64,000 nt of DNA, taken from contig NZ_JAFBCR010000001.1 in assembly GCF_016907795.1 (NCBI RefSeq), forward strand, positions 806,001-870,000, given 5' to 3'. Shown here in pieces: positions 21,109 through 30,167 of the stretch. The notes under the pieces were generated by a model. That model searched no databases and had not been told where the DNA came from. It saw only the letters and a list, made by a program, of their open reading frames with translations. Positions within the stretch are counted from its first letter, which is position 1. Every line of letters starts with the position of its first letter. The translations under genes were made by a program, and so were the position numbers. Source of the stretch: Kocuria palustris (GTDB lineage Bacteria > Actinomycetota > Actinomycetes > Actinomycetales > Micrococcaceae).

Positions 21109-22644
21109 ATGTCCACCTCGTCCTCCGCGGCAGAGTCCCGCACCGCCAGCGCGCCCGAGCACGACGGATCCCGTCGTCGTCTCCCCGCCCTCCTGTCCAA
21201 CTTCTCCTTCCAGGTCATCGCGGCCCTGGTTCTGGGTCTGATCCTGGGCCTGATCGCCCGAGCCATCGGCGGCGATCCCGAGACCTCGCCTAACGCCCTG
21301 ATGTCGGTGCTCGACATCATCGGCAGCACCTATGTCACGATCCTCAAGGCGGCCGTGGTGCCGCTGGTGGTCACGGCCGTGATCGCTTCGATCGCCAACC
21401 TGGATCAGGTCACCAACGCCGCCCGCCTGGCGTGGAAGACCCTGCTGTGGTTCTGCATCACCGCGCTGATCTCCGTGGTGATCGGCATGGTCCTGGGCGT
21501 CGTCGTCCAGCCCGGGTCGAACCAGTCGATCGAGGCTCCCACCGAGCCCTACTCCGGCACCGAGGGCTCCTGGCTGGGCTTCCTGCAGTCGATCGTGCCG
21601 GTGAACTTCCTGGGCCTGGGCGTGGACGCCGAGCTCACCGACTCCGGAGCGATCGACGCCGCCGCCAGCTTCAACATCCTGCAGATCCTGGTGATCTCCA
21701 TGGTCGTGGGCATCGCCGCGCTGAAGGTCGGCGAGCCGGCCAAGCCCTTCCTGGACGTCATCCGGTCGCTGCTGGCGATCGTGCAGAAGGTGCTGTGGTG
21801 GATCATCCGCCTGGCTCCGATCGGCACGCTGGGCCTGATCGGACGCGCCGTCTTCGAGTACGGCTGGACCTCCATGGGCTCGCTGGCCGTGTTCGTCGTG
21901 ACCCTCTACGTGGGCCTGGCCCTCGTGCTGTTCGGCGTCTACCCGCTGCTCATGCGCCTGAACGGGCTGAGCATCCGGCAGTGGCTCTCCGGCGCCTGGC
22001 CCGCGATCCAGATGGGCTTCGTCTCGCGCTCATCGCTGGGCACCATGCCGCTGACGCAGCGCGTGAGCGAGCGCAACCTGGGAGTGCCCTCCAGCTACGC
22101 GTCGTTCGCGATCCCGCTGGGCGCCACCACCAAGATGGACGGCTGCGCGGCGGTCTACCCCGCACTGGCGGCGATCTTCGTGGCGCAGTTCTACGACGTC
22201 CCCCTGGAGCCCATCCACTTCGTGCTGATCGCGCTGGTCTCCGTGCTGGGCTCGGCGGCCACCGCCGGGACCACGGGCGCGACGGTCATGCTGACCCTGA
22301 CGCTGTCCACCCTGGGCCTTCCACTGGCCGGCGTGGGTCTGCTGCTGGCGATCGAGCCGATCATCGACATGGGCCGCACTGCCACGAACGTGGCAGGTCA
22401 GACGGTCGTGGCCGCGATCGTCGCCAAGCGCGAGGGCATCCTGGACCGCGGGCTCTACGACGCCCCCCGCAGCGGCGGCGACCCGTTCGTCGAGGAGACG
22501 ACCTCCTCGCAGCAGGCCGTCGCAGCCTCGGACCAGCCCGGCGACGCCGAGGCCCGCGTCCCCGACGAGGACGCCTCCGCACACCGGGCCACCGCCCCCG
22601 ATTCGGCCGCGGCACACGCCTCCGGTCGGGCCTCGCGGGCCTGA
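21109..22644 (+). CDS. Dicarboxylate/amino acid:cation symporter (DAACS family)
   Basis: 511-residue inner-membrane transporter with about eight hydrophobic segments. Family marks are the Ser-rich re-entrant loop SRSSLGTMPLTQR, the substrate motif AIPLGATTKMDGCAAV (equivalent to NLxxxxTMDG of GltPh/DctA), and the second loop GTTGATVMLTLTLSTLGLPLAGVGLLLAIEPIIDMGRT in pieces. Likely substrates are C4-dicarboxylates, glutamate or aspartate with Na+ or H+. The C-terminal ~60 residues are a polar tail. TAGCCT at 21096-21101 lies 7 nt before the ATG and no ribosome binding site is seen: probably leaderless. Monocistronic. Confidence 0.92.
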   Translation: MSTSSSAAESRTASAPEHDGSRRRLPALLSNFSFQVIAALVLGLILGLIARAIGGDPETSPNALMSVLDIIGSTYVTILKAAVVPLVVTAVIASIANLDQVTNAARLAWKTLLWFCITALISVVIGMVLGVVVQPGSNQSIEAPTEPYSGTEGSWLGFLQSIVPVNFLGLGVDAELTDSGAIDAAASFNILQILVISMVVGIAALKVGEPAKPFLDVIRSLLAIVQKVLWWIIRLAPIGTLGLIGRAVFEYGWTSMGSLAVFVVTLYVGLALVLFGVYPLLMRLNGLSIRQWLSGAWPAIQMGFVSRSSLGTMPLTQRVSERNLGVPSSYASFAIPLGATTKMDGCAAVYPALAAIFVAQFYDVPLEPIHFVLIALVSVLGSAATAGTTGATVMLTLTLSTLGLPLAGVGLLLAIEPIIDMGRTATNVAGQTVVAAIVAKREGILDRGLYDAPRSGGDPFVEETTSSQQAVAASDQPGDAEARVPDEDASAHRATAPDSAAAHASGRASRA

Positions 22645-22697
22645 CTCCCCTTCCGGGACTCGCCGGGGCTCACCGCTTCCGGGAACCCCCGGCCGGA

Positions 22698-22744
22698 CGA
22701 CGACGGCGGGCATCTCCTTCTGCAGGAGGTGCCCGCCGTCGTCG
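22698..22744 (+). terminator. Hairpin terminator after the symporter gene
   Basis: Perfect 15-bp stem (22698-22712 with 22730-22744; arm CGACGACGGCGGGCA), with a further small stem in the 17-nt loop, 53 nt after the stop codon. Confidence 0.75.
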
Positions 22745-22760
22745 CATGTCCACGCGCGTC

Positions 22761-22878
22761 GAGATCCCGCTTCCGTGCACGCGTGGCGCCGAGATCTCGC
22801 TTCCATGCGCTGAATCGCGGAATCTGCGCACGGAAGCGGGATCTCGGAGAGGTCGGTGCATTTCGGCGCGATCTCGGC
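22761..22878. repeat. Intergenic repeat cluster (GCACGGAAGCGGGATCTC family)
   Basis: Two inverted copies (22761-22780 and 22791-22810, type GAGATCCCGCTTCCGTGCAC), one direct copy (22826-22846, GCGCACGGAAGCGGGATCTC) and one degenerate copy (~22857-22878). The same family recurs at 28.04, 35.39 and 40.28 kb. It lies in the 463-bp gap between symporter and aldehyde dehydrogenase, which has no gene. Confidence 0.75.
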
Positions 22879-23038
22879 GCAGGCAGCTGGGCAGGTCAGT
22901 CCGCCGAGCGCCGTGCACCGCAGATCTGACGCCGGCTCCGCCTCGTGACCAGGCCCGCTCCCGTCACAGCCAGGCAACTGACTCCGAACCTGCGTCATGC
23001 CATGGCGACCCGTCGGCTCGGGATCTACAGTGTGTAAA

Positions 23039-23054
23039 TGTGCTGCAGATCACA
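23039..23054 (+). promoter_or_regulatory. CRP/GlxR-like binding site upstream of aldehyde dehydrogenase
   Basis: TGTG-CTGCAGAT-CACA matches the CRP/GlxR pattern TGTG-N8-CACA in spacing and both half-sites. It lies 54 nt before the aldehyde dehydrogenase ATG and next to a possible -10 (TACAGT, 23026-23031). In Corynebacterium glutamicum ald and adhA are GlxR targets, and a probable adenylate cyclase gene is in this window. Confidence 0.45.
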
Positions 23055-23107
23055 TCGGCGATGCCTCGTCGTCGCGCAGCCCACCGCGAGAGTCGAAGGA
23101 GCCTCCC

Positions 23108-24631
23108 ATGACGGTCTACGCCCACCCCGGACAGCCCGATGCCAAGGTCGAGTTCAAGTCCCGCTACGAGCACTTCATCGGCGGGAAGTGGACCCCGCCG
23201 GTCAAGGGCCAGTACTTCGAGGACATCACCCCGGTGACCGGCAAGGCCTTCGCGGAGGTCGGCCGCGGCACCGCTGAGGACATCGAGGCCGCGCTCGACG
23301 CCGCCTGGGCCGCCGCCCCGTCCTGGAACGCCTCCACCCCGACCCAGCGCGCTCTGATGCTCAACCGCATCGCGGACCGCATGGAGGAGAACCTCGAGAA
23401 GATCGCCGTGGCGGAGACCTGGGACAACGGCAAGCCGGTGCGCGAGTGCCTCAACGCCGACATCCCGCTGGCCATCGACCACTTCCGCTACTTCGCCGGC
23501 GCGATCCGCGCGCAGGAGGGCTCGCTGTCCCAGCTCGACGAGGACACGGTCGCCTACCACTTCCATGAGCCGCTGGGCGTCGTGGGCCAGATCATCCCCT
23601 GGAACTTCCCCATCCTCATGGGCGTGTGGAAGCTGGCTCCGGCCCTGGCCGCTGGCAACTGCGTGGTCCTCAAGCCCGCCGAGCAGACCCCGGTCTCGCT
23701 GCTGGTCGTGATGGAGCTGATCCAGGACCTCGTGCCGGACGGCGTCATCAACATCGTCAACGGCTTCGGCGTGGAGTGCGGCAAGCCGCTGGCGTCGAAC
23801 CCGCGCATCCGCAAGATCGCGTTCACCGGCGAGACCACCACCGGCCGGCTGATCATGCAGTACGCCTCCGAGAACATCATCCCGGTGACGCTGGAGCTCG
23901 GCGGCAAGTCGCCGAACATCTTCTTCGAGGACATCGCCCAGGAGAAGGACGGCTTCTACGACAAGGCGCTGGAGGGCTTCGCGTTCTTCGGGCTCAACCA
24001 GGGCGAGGTCTGCACCTGCCCGTCGCGCGCGCTCGTGCAGAAGTCCATCTACGACGAGTTCGTGGCCGCCGGCGTGGAGCGCGTCGAGAAGATGGTGCAG
24101 GGCGATCCGCTGGACACCGATACCATGGTGGGAGCGCAGGCCTCGACCGATCAGCTCGAGAAGATCGTCTCCTACCTGGACATCGGCAAGAAGGAGGGTG
24201 CGGAGGTGCTCACCGGCGGAGAGCGCCTGGAGCTGCCCGGCGATCTGGCCGATGGCTACTACGTCAAGCCCACGATCTTCGCCGGCACCAATGACATGCG
24301 GATCTTCCAGGAGGAGATCTTCGGGCCGGTGCTGTCGCTGACGTCGTTCCAGGACTACGACGACGCCATCCGCATCGCCAACGACACCCTCTACGGGCTG
24401 GGCGCCGGCGTCTGGGCCCGCAGCGCCAATACCTGCTATCGCGCCGGTCGCGCCATCCAGGCCGGTCGCGTGTGGGTGAACCAGTACCACAACTACCCGG
24501 CGCACTCGGCCTTCGGCGGGTACAAGTCCTCGGGCATCGGGCGGGAGAACCACCTGATGATGCTGGATCACTATCAGCAGACCAAGAACATGCTGGTCTC
24601 GTACTCCGAGAAGGCGCAGGGCTTCTTCTGA
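23108..24631 (+). CDS. NAD-dependent aldehyde dehydrogenase (acetaldehyde, ExaC-like)
   Basis: 507-residue aldehyde dehydrogenase oxidising aldehyde to acid. Catalytic Glu is in [12 protein letters not shown] and the nucleophilic Cys in [11 protein letters not shown]; the cofactor loop is [30 protein letters not shown] in parts. Its length and the CTCPSR form are those of the ExaC/AldB group that acts on acetaldehyde. ATG 23108 is preceded by AAGGAG. It overlaps the DUF779 gene by one base (TGATG), and an alcohol dehydrogenase follows: ethanol to acetaldehyde to acetate. Probably cAMP-regulated through the site at 23039. Confidence 0.93.
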   Translation: MTVYAHPGQPDAKVEFKSRYEHFIGGKWTPPVKGQYFEDITPVTGKAFAEVGRGTAEDIEAALDAAWAAAPSWNASTPTQRALMLNRIADRMEENLEKIAVAETWDNGKPVRECLNADIPLAIDHFRYFAGAIRAQEGSLSQLDEDTVAYHFHEPLGVVGQIIPWNFPILMGVWKLAPALAAGNCVVLKPAEQTPVSLLVVMELIQDLVPDGVINIVNGFGVECGKPLASNPRIRKIAFTGETTTGRLIMQYASENIIPVTLELGGKSPNIFFEDIAQEKDGFYDKALEGFAFFGLNQGEVCTCPSRALVQKSIYDEFVAAGVERVEKMVQGDPLDTDTMVGAQASTDQLEKIVSYLDIGKKEGAEVLTGGERLELPGDLADGYYVKPTIFAGTNDMRIFQEEIFGPVLSLTSFQDYDDAIRIANDTLYGLGAGVWARSANTCYRAGRAIQAGRVWVNQYHNYPAHSAFGGYKSSGIGRENHLMMLDHYQQTKNMLVSYSEKAQGFF

Positions 24632-25050
24632 TGGGCGCGCAGGACGAGACGGACGTCGCCCTGCAGGCACGACCCGGACCGGAGGACGACGTCGCGCGCG
24701 TGGGCTACACCCAGGCCGCAGTCGAGCTGCTGCGGGAGCTGTGGGGCGTCCACGGGCCGCTGATGCTCCATCAGTCCGGCGGGTGCTGCGACGGCTCCGC
24801 GCCCATGTGCTTCCCGGTCGGCGAGTTCCGCACGGGAGACGCGGACGTCCTGCTGGGCACCGCAACGCTCGACGACGCCTCCGGGGAGGAGCTCGGCGAG
24901 CTGGAGCTGTGGATCTCGCGCGAGCAGTTCGGGGCGTGGAAGCACACTCGGCTGCTCATCGACGCGGTGCCCGGGCGCGGCTCCGGGTTCTCGCTCGAGG
25001 CGCCGCTGGGTCGGCGCTTCCTCACGCGCAGCGACCTCTGCGCGGTCTGA
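24631..25050 (+). CDS. DUF779 domain protein
   Basis: 139 residues. The conserved block MLHQSGGCCDGSAPMCFP, with paired Cys, is diagnostic of DUF779, a family found almost always beside acetaldehyde dehydrogenases. The rest (ELELWISREQFGAWKHTRLLIDAVPGRGSGFSLEAP in parts) fits too. Its role is unknown; a helper of the dehydrogenase is an inference from the constant neighbourhood. The ATG overlaps the dehydrogenase stop (TGATG), so it is translated from the same mRNA. Confidence 0.88.
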   Translation: MGAQDETDVALQARPGPEDDVARVGYTQAAVELLRELWGVHGPLMLHQSGGCCDGSAPMCFPVGEFRTGDADVLLGTATLDDASGEELGELELWISREQFGAWKHTRLLIDAVPGRGSGFSLEAPLGRRFLTRSDLCAV

Positions 25051-25217
25051 GGGCTGCGCAGCCCCAGGGCCCCCGTCACCGACACCAAGACCGATACCGA
25101 GAAGACGACCGCGGGCATCGAGACCTGCGAAAGGCGCGAAGGCGCCGTCGTCGCACATGAGAGGGCTCCGAGACCGACGAGCGGCCTGGGGCCAGCACCG
25201 AGAGGATCTGAAGGATC

Positions 25218-26252
25218 ATGACGGATTCCACCACCGAGAAGATGTCCGCTGCGGTCGTGACCGCCTTCGGCGAGGACCTCGAGATCGAGGACATGCCCCT
25301 GCCCGAGCCGGGGCGCGACCAGGCCCTCGTACGGCTGATCGCCTCCGGCGTCTGCCACACGGACCTGCACGCCGCGCACGGCGACTGGCCCGTCAAGCCC
25401 GAGCCGCCCTTCGTCCCGGGCCACGAGGGCGTGGGCGAGGTCGTCGCCGTCGGCGAGGGCGTCACCCGCGTGTCCGTCGGCGACCTCGTGGGCAATGCCT
25501 GGCTGTGGAGCGCGTGCGGGGAATGCCAGCACTGCCAGGAGGGCTGGGAGACGCTGTGCGAGAACCAGGTCAACGGCGGCTACAGCATGAACGGCTCCTT
25601 CGGGCAGTACATGCTCGTGGACGCCCGCTACTGCCCGCTGATCCCGGAGGGAGCCGATCCCTTCGAGATCGCCCCGGTGCTGTGCGCCGGTGTCACGGTC
25701 TACAAAGGGCTCAAGGTGACGGGGGTGCGCCCCGGCCAGTGGGTCGTGATCTCCGGAGTCGGCGGCCTGGGCCATATCGCCGTGCAGTACGCGGTGGCCA
25801 TGGGCATGCGCGTGATCGCGGTCGACGTCGCCGATGACAAGCTCGCCCTCGCCGAGCGCCACGGCGCCGAGATCACCATCAACGCCATGGGCCCGGACCC
25901 CGCCGAGGCCATCCAGGAGGCCGTCGGAGGAGCTCACGGAGTCCTGGTGACGGCGGTGCACCCGGATGCCTTCGGCCAGGCCATCGGCATGGTCCGCCGC
26001 GGCGGGACCATCGTGTTCAACGGCCTGCCGCCAGGCGACTTCCCGGCCCCGATCTTCGACATCGTGCTCAAGGGGCTGACCATCCGCGGCTCGATCGTCG
26101 GCACCCGCAGGGACATGGAGGAGGCCCTGGAGTTCTACTCCCGCGGTCTGATCCACCCGACGTTCAGCAAGCGCCCGCTGAACGAGATCAACGAGGTCCT
26201 GGACGAGATGGACCACGGGAAGATCGAGGGCCGCGTGGTGCTCGAGTACTGA
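25218..26252 (+). CDS. Zinc-dependent alcohol dehydrogenase (AdhP/AdhA-like)
   Basis: 344-residue medium-chain dehydrogenase oxidising primary alcohols with NAD+. Catalytic zinc ligands are in GVCHTDLHAAHGDWP and PGHEGVGEVVAVG; the four Cys of the structural zinc are in CGECQHCQEGWETLC; the NAD motif is VISGVGGLGHIAVQYA, with VDVAD after it marking NAD preference. Length and motifs fit the tetrameric bacterial ethanol dehydrogenases. It lies 167 nt after DUF779 on the same strand and completes the ethanol oxidation set with the aldehyde dehydrogenase. Confidence 0.93.
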   Translation: MTDSTTEKMSAAVVTAFGEDLEIEDMPLPEPGRDQALVRLIASGVCHTDLHAAHGDWPVKPEPPFVPGHEGVGEVVAVGEGVTRVSVGDLVGNAWLWSACGECQHCQEGWETLCENQVNGGYSMNGSFGQYMLVDARYCPLIPEGADPFEIAPVLCAGVTVYKGLKVTGVRPGQWVVISGVGGLGHIAVQYAVAMGMRVIAVDVADDKLALAERHGAEITINAMGPDPAEAIQEAVGGAHGVLVTAVHPDAFGQAIGMVRRGGTIVFNGLPPGDFPAPIFDIVLKGLTIRGSIVGTRRDMEEALEFYSRGLIHPTFSKRPLNEINEVLDEMDHGKIEGRVVLEY

Positions 26253-26279
26253 GTCGGCATCCGTTCACCGCAGACTCCC

Positions 26280-26332
26280 CGACGACGCCTCCGCGCCTCG
26301 ATCCTCCCCGGGCCGGCACGGGGGCGTCGTCG
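26280..26332 (+). terminator. Putative terminator after alcohol dehydrogenase
   Basis: CGACGACGCC (26280-26289) pairs with GGCGTCGTCG (26323-26332); the 33-nt loop is GC-rich and can fold further. Confidence 0.45.
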
Positions 26333-26417
26333 TGCCTGGGCGACGTCGCCCGGAACCGTCGTGCTGTCGCGTCCGAGTTCCTATGCTTGCTGATGAACGA
26401 CCCTCAAGGAGGCAGCC

Positions 26418-26843
26418 ATGAGCCCGACCAGCAATGCCGACAAGCCCGCCGAGCGCGAGGAGATCCCCTCCACGCTCGAGCGCTCCGATCAGAAGGCGCA
26501 GGACACCTACGCCGCAGCGCTCGAGAACGCGCGCGAGGAGTACGGCTCCGAAGCCCGCGCGCACCAGACGGCCTGGGCGGCGGTGAAGCGCACCCATGAG
26601 AAGGTCGGCGACCACTGGGAGCCCAAGGACGAGAACGGCCCGTCGGACGAGCGCTCCGAGAACGGCGGGCGCACCGGCGGTGAGTCCGCAGGCGGCGTCG
26701 ACGCCAACGCGACCAAGGACCACCTCTACGAGGTCGCCCAGCGACTGGAGATCGAGGGCCGGTCGGAGATGACCAAGGACGAGCTCGTCGAGGCCATCCA
26801 GAAGGCGAACGACCGCAAGACCGCCCAGGCCCGCGAAGACTGA
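26418..26843 (+). CDS. ChaB-domain protein with Rho-N-like C-terminus
   Basis: 141 residues, highly charged. The N-half matches ChaB (IPSTLERSDQKAQDTYAAALENA ... ARAHQTAWAAVKRTHEKVGDHW). The C-half (KDHLYEVAQRLEIEGRSEMTKDELVEAIQKAN) looks like a Rho N-terminal/SAP-type helical motif that can bind nucleic acid. The two are joined by a polar Gly/Ser/Glu linker. ChaB was linked to cation transport regulation in E. coli, but the function is not proven. AAGGAGG lies 5 nt before the ATG, and a TATGCT box at 26382-26387 may be the -10. The gene stands alone. Confidence 0.85.
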   Translation: MSPTSNADKPAEREEIPSTLERSDQKAQDTYAAALENAREEYGSEARAHQTAWAAVKRTHEKVGDHWEPKDENGPSDERSENGGRTGGESAGGVDANATKDHLYEVAQRLEIEGRSEMTKDELVEAIQKANDRKTAQARED

Positions 26844-26866
26844 ATCCCGGTCGCCGGGTCAGGGCA

Positions 26867-27937
26867 TCACGGGACCCGCAGCGTCCACTCGTCGGTGCCG
26901 AACTTCTCGTCCACGAGCTCCTTCGCACGGGCGAGCTCCTGGTCGGTGTAGTCGCCCTCGTGCGAGCGGTAGTGCGACAGGAAGTAGGAGCGGAAGGACT
27001 CGATGATGTCCGCCCGCGCCATGCCGGTCTGGCTGCGCATGGGGTCCACGCGCTTCTTGGCGGACTTGATCCCCTTGTCGGAGAGCTTCTCGCGTCCGAT
27101 GCGCAGGACCTGCAGCATCTTGTCGGCGTCGATGTCGTAGCTCATGGTCACGTGGTGCAGCAGGGTGCCGTCAGCGAACCGGCGCTGGGCCGCCCCGCCG
27201 ATCTTGCCCTGCGGGGTGGCGATGTCGTTGAGCGGGACGTAGTGCGCCTCCACGCCGATCTCCTGCAGCGCCCCGAGCACCCACTCGTCCAGGAAGGCGT
27301 AGGCACGCTCGTTGCTCAGGCCCTCGACCAGGCTGGCGGGCACGATCAGCGAGTAGGTGACGCAGTTGCCGGGCTCCATGAACATGGCGCCGCCTCCGGT
27401 GATGCGCCGAGTGACGCCCACCTCCAGCTCACGAGCCGCCTCGGAATCGATCTCGTTGCGCACCGACTGATACGAGCCGATGACCACCAGGGCGTCGTTC
27501 CAGTCCCAGAAGCGCAGCACCGGACCGCGACGGCCGGCGGCGACCTCCTCCGACAGGACTTGATCCAGCGCCACGTGCTCGGCCGGCGGCAGGGTCTTCA
27601 TGCCGATGACCTCGATGTCGAGATCGTCCCAGGACACCGCCGCGCCCACCGCGCGCCGGGCGGCGATCCCCACGGCCTCGGTCGTGAAGCCGATCAGCTC
27701 GACGCCGCCGTCGCGCCGGTCCAGCGCCGCCTGGATCGCCGCGGCGATCTCGGCCACCGACGACGACGCGGTCAGCCCGTTCAGCGCATCGGTGAGGTCC
27801 TCGAGGGCGTCGTCGGGCTCCAGGAAGAAGTCGCCCGAGACCACGGCGTCGCGGAAGACCGCGTCGTCTCCGTCGCCGTCGACCTCCAGATCGACCACGA
27901 CGAGCTTCCCGCCGCGGACCTTGTACTCACCGTGCAT
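26867..27937 (-). CDS. Lipoate-protein ligase A-like protein
   Basis: 356 residues. The main part is a biotin/lipoate ligase (BPL/LplA) fold: HVALDQVLSEEVAAG, RFWDWNDALVVIGSYQSVRNEID, RRITGGGAMFMEPGNCVTYSLI (the RRxxGGGxVxH-like loop, with Met-Phe in place of Val-His) and QGKIGGAAQRRFADGTLLHHVTMSYDID in parts, including the Lys of GKIGG that contacts lipoyl-AMP. The N-terminal ~90 residues (MHGEYKVRGGKLVVVDLEVDG) resemble the LplA accessory domain, here placed first rather than last. It would attach lipoate to E2 or GcvH. ATG 27937 fits the family start. The open frame upstream is antisense to Maf. Confidence 0.82.
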   Translation of the reverse strand: MHGEYKVRGGKLVVVDLEVDGDGDDAVFRDAVVSGDFFLEPDDALEDLTDALNGLTASSSVAEIAAAIQAALDRRDGGVELIGFTTEAVGIAARRAVGAAVSWDDLDIEVIGMKTLPPAEHVALDQVLSEEVAAGRRGPVLRFWDWNDALVVIGSYQSVRNEIDSEAARELEVGVTRRITGGGAMFMEPGNCVTYSLIVPASLVEGLSNERAYAFLDEWVLGALQEIGVEAHYVPLNDIATPQGKIGGAAQRRFADGTLLHHVTMSYDIDADKMLQVLRIGREKLSDKGIKSAKKRVDPMRSQTGMARADIIESFRSYFLSHYRSHEGDYTDQELARAKELVDEKFGTDEWTLRVP

Positions 27938-28040
27938 GACTGAACCTGCCTCTCCGAGCCCGCTCGAGTCTCCGGGCCCTCGACGTGTGCTGCCAGCCTG
28001 GCCCAGGGAGGTCTTCCTCGCCAGGGATCTTCGCCACCCG

Positions 28041-28160
28041 CCGAACTGACGCCTCCCTGCAGGATCCGTGCCGAGTCGACGCCCACCCGCGCCATTCGGG
28101 CCAATCGGCGCAGGGAAGCGTGAGTTCGGCGGGAATCGTGCAGGGAAGCGTGAGTTCGGC
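28041..28160. repeat. Exact 20-bp direct repeat plus inverted copy
   Basis: CAGGGAAGCGTGAGTTCGGC occurs at 28111-28130 and again, identical, at 28141-28160. An inverted, slightly diverged copy is at 28041-28060. The word is a variant of the CACGGAAGCG family at 22.8 and 40.3 kb. The 303-bp gap 27938-28240 holds no gene besides this and the Maf promoter. Confidence 0.8.
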
Positions 28161-28240
28161 ATCGGCGATGCGGGTCGACCGCGACCGCTCACGCCGACGC
28201 ACGGGAAAGCACCTTCCCAGAGCCTCCTACAGTGGGGACC

Positions 28241-28879
28241 ATGACCGACCCGATCCTGCTGCTGGCCTCCACCTCGCCGTCGCGCGCCAAGCTGCTGCGC
28301 GATTCCGGCATCGCCTTCGACCAGCTCGGCTCCGAGGTGGACGAGGACGCCGTCGTGTCCGAGGCCGGACTCACCGAGCCGTCGGAGATCGCGCTGGCTC
28401 TGGCGCGCGCCAAGTGCGAGGCCGTCGCCGCTCTCCCCCAGGCGGCCGGGCGGCTGGTCATCGGCTGCGACTCGGTCTTCGAGCTCGACGGCCAGCCCCT
28501 GGGCAAGCCGTACACCGCAGCGGTCGCCCGCGAGCGCATCGGGCAGATGCGGGGACGCACAGGGCACCTGCACACCGGTCACTGGCTGATCGACACCCGC
28601 AGCCCCGACGACGGCGGCACCGGGCTCAGCGAAGGCGCCCTGGCCGGGGCGGATGTGACCTTCGCGGCGATGACCGACGACGAGATCGCCGCCTACGTGG
28701 ACACCGAGGAGCCCCTGTGGGTGGCCGGATCCTTCACCCTGGACGGGTACGGCGCGGCCTTCATCGAGCGCGTCGACGGGGATCTGCACGCGGTGATCGG
28801 GCTGTCGATCAACACCCTGCGGCAGCTGGCTGGACGAGCCGGCGTCCCGGTGCGGCGGCTGTGGGGGCGCGAGGCCTGA
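28241..28879 (+). CDS. maf: Maf-like nucleoside triphosphate pyrophosphatase
   Basis: 212 residues. The N-terminal LLLASTSPSRAKLLRDSGI is the Maf signature; further conserved parts are GCDSVFELDGQPLGKP (catalytic Asp), GRTGHLHTGHWLID and SFTLDGYGAAFIERVDGDLHAVIGLS in parts. Members hydrolyse non-canonical or methylated nucleotides, or dTTP/UTP, and one role is in division arrest. ATG 28241 is preferred over an upstream GTG at 28232, because TACAGT (28228-28233) lies 7 nt before it and would be the -10 of a leaderless mRNA. Confidence 0.92.
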   Translation: MTDPILLLASTSPSRAKLLRDSGIAFDQLGSEVDEDAVVSEAGLTEPSEIALALARAKCEAVAALPQAAGRLVIGCDSVFELDGQPLGKPYTAAVARERIGQMRGRTGHLHTGHWLIDTRSPDDGGTGLSEGALAGADVTFAAMTDDEIAAYVDTEEPLWVAGSFTLDGYGAAFIERVDGDLHAVIGLSINTLRQLAGRAGVPVRRLWGREA

Positions 28880-29011
28880 GCCGCGGCACGGCCGACGATC
28901 GCACCAGGCGCACCGCTGCGTCGAGGGCACGGCCGCGAGCGCTCCAGCACCTGCATCGGACCGGCTCCCTGGAGCCGTTCGTCGTGGTCTGCCCACGGCT
29001 AGACTCTCCTG

Positions 29012-29833
29012 ATGACCTCCTCCCGCGGCGCTTCGGAACAGCCGCCCGACGCGCATGCCGGTGCCCGGACCGACGGCATCCGCGAGCAGCTGCGCCTCGG
29101 CTGGCTGACGGGTCTGCCTGCCGGGGCGGCGGTGATCCCCGTGGGGCTGGCCTTCGGCGTGCTGGTCATCCAGTACGGCCTGCCCTGGTGGGTCGCGCCG
29201 CTGCTGTCTGGAATCGTGTTCGCCGGCTCGATAGAGTTCCTGCTCGCCGGGCTGCTGGCCGCAGGAGCCCCGCTGGTCCAGATCGCGCTGACCGCGCTGA
29301 TCGTCAACTTCCGCCACGCGTTCTACGCGCTGACATTCCCCCTGCACCGCATCCGCAGCATCCCCGGGAAGACCTACGGCACCTTCGCCCTGACCGATGA
29401 GGCCTTCGCCCTCACCTCCGGTCGCGAGGCGCAGCGCTGGTCCGGCACGCGCATCCTGACGCTGGAGGGGACCTTCCAGCTGTTCTGGGTCGCGAGCTCG
29501 ACCGCCGGCGCTCTGCTGGGCTCGCTGATCCCGCCGTGGATCAAGGGGCTGGACTTCGCGATGACGGCGCTGTTCGTCGTCCTGGCGATCGACGCCTACA
29601 AGGCCCGCCGGTCCCTCCCCCAGCCTGTGATCGCGGTGGGCATCGGGCTGGTCAGCGCCGCGCTGTTCGGAGCGAACATGCTGGCCCCTGCCATGGGCGC
29701 CTACGTCCTCGTGCTGATCATCGGCTACCTCATCAGCCGTGCTCGCGGGCGGGAGCTGCCGCGCACGGGCGAGCTGGACGTGGTCGATCCCGACGACGGC
29801 ACGACTGCCGGGCAGGAGCCGCGAGATGTCTGA
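29012..29833 (+). CDS. azlC: AzlC-family branched-chain amino acid exporter, large subunit
   Basis: 273-residue membrane protein with about seven hydrophobic segments (LTGLPAGAAVIPVGLAFGVL, WWVAPLLSGIVFAGSIEFLLAGLL in parts). The motif FAGSxEFL and NFRHAFYALTFPL are typical of AzlC/BrnF. It pairs with AzlD to export branched-chain or other small amino acids. TAGACT at 29000-29005 is 6 nt before the ATG, which suggests a leaderless message. Overlaps azlD by 8 nt. The last ~35 residues are a polar cytoplasmic tail. Confidence 0.9.
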   Translation: MTSSRGASEQPPDAHAGARTDGIREQLRLGWLTGLPAGAAVIPVGLAFGVLVIQYGLPWWVAPLLSGIVFAGSIEFLLAGLLAAGAPLVQIALTALIVNFRHAFYALTFPLHRIRSIPGKTYGTFALTDEAFALTSGREAQRWSGTRILTLEGTFQLFWVASSTAGALLGSLIPPWIKGLDFAMTALFVVLAIDAYKARRSLPQPVIAVGIGLVSAALFGANMLAPAMGAYVLVLIIGYLISRARGRELPRTGELDVVDPDDGTTAGQEPRDV

Positions 29834-30155
29834 GCCGAGCTACATCCTGGCCGCCGTGGGCGTGGCCGCGGGCATCACCTGGGCCCTGCGGGCGCTGCCG
29901 TTCGCCGTGCTGGCCCCGCTGCAGGAGTCCCGGCTGCTGCCCTACATCGGCGACCGGCTGGGCGTGGGCGTGATGATCATCCTGGTGATCTACACCCTCG
30001 AGGACCTGGACCTGGTCTCGCCGAGCGTCTCCGTCCCGGCGGCGATCGCGCTGGCGGTGACCATCGGACTGCACCTATGGCGCGGGAACATGATCCTGTC
30101 CCTGCTGGTCGGCACGGTCACCCACGTGGTGCTGGCGTCACTGTGGCAGGCCTGA
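29826..30155 (+). CDS. azlD: AzlD-family small subunit of amino acid exporter
   Basis: 109 residues with three or four hydrophobic segments, the normal size for AzlD/BrnE. WALRALPFAVLAPL and LPYIGDRLGVGVMIILVIYTL are family features. ATG 29826 lies inside the end of azlC (8-nt overlap), so it is translated by coupling and made in step with AzlC. Confidence 0.88.
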   Translation: MSEPSYILAAVGVAAGITWALRALPFAVLAPLQESRLLPYIGDRLGVGVMIILVIYTLEDLDLVSPSVSVPAAIALAVTIGLHLWRGNMILSLLVGTVTHVVLASLWQA

Positions 30156-30167
30156 GGCCAGCCCGGC

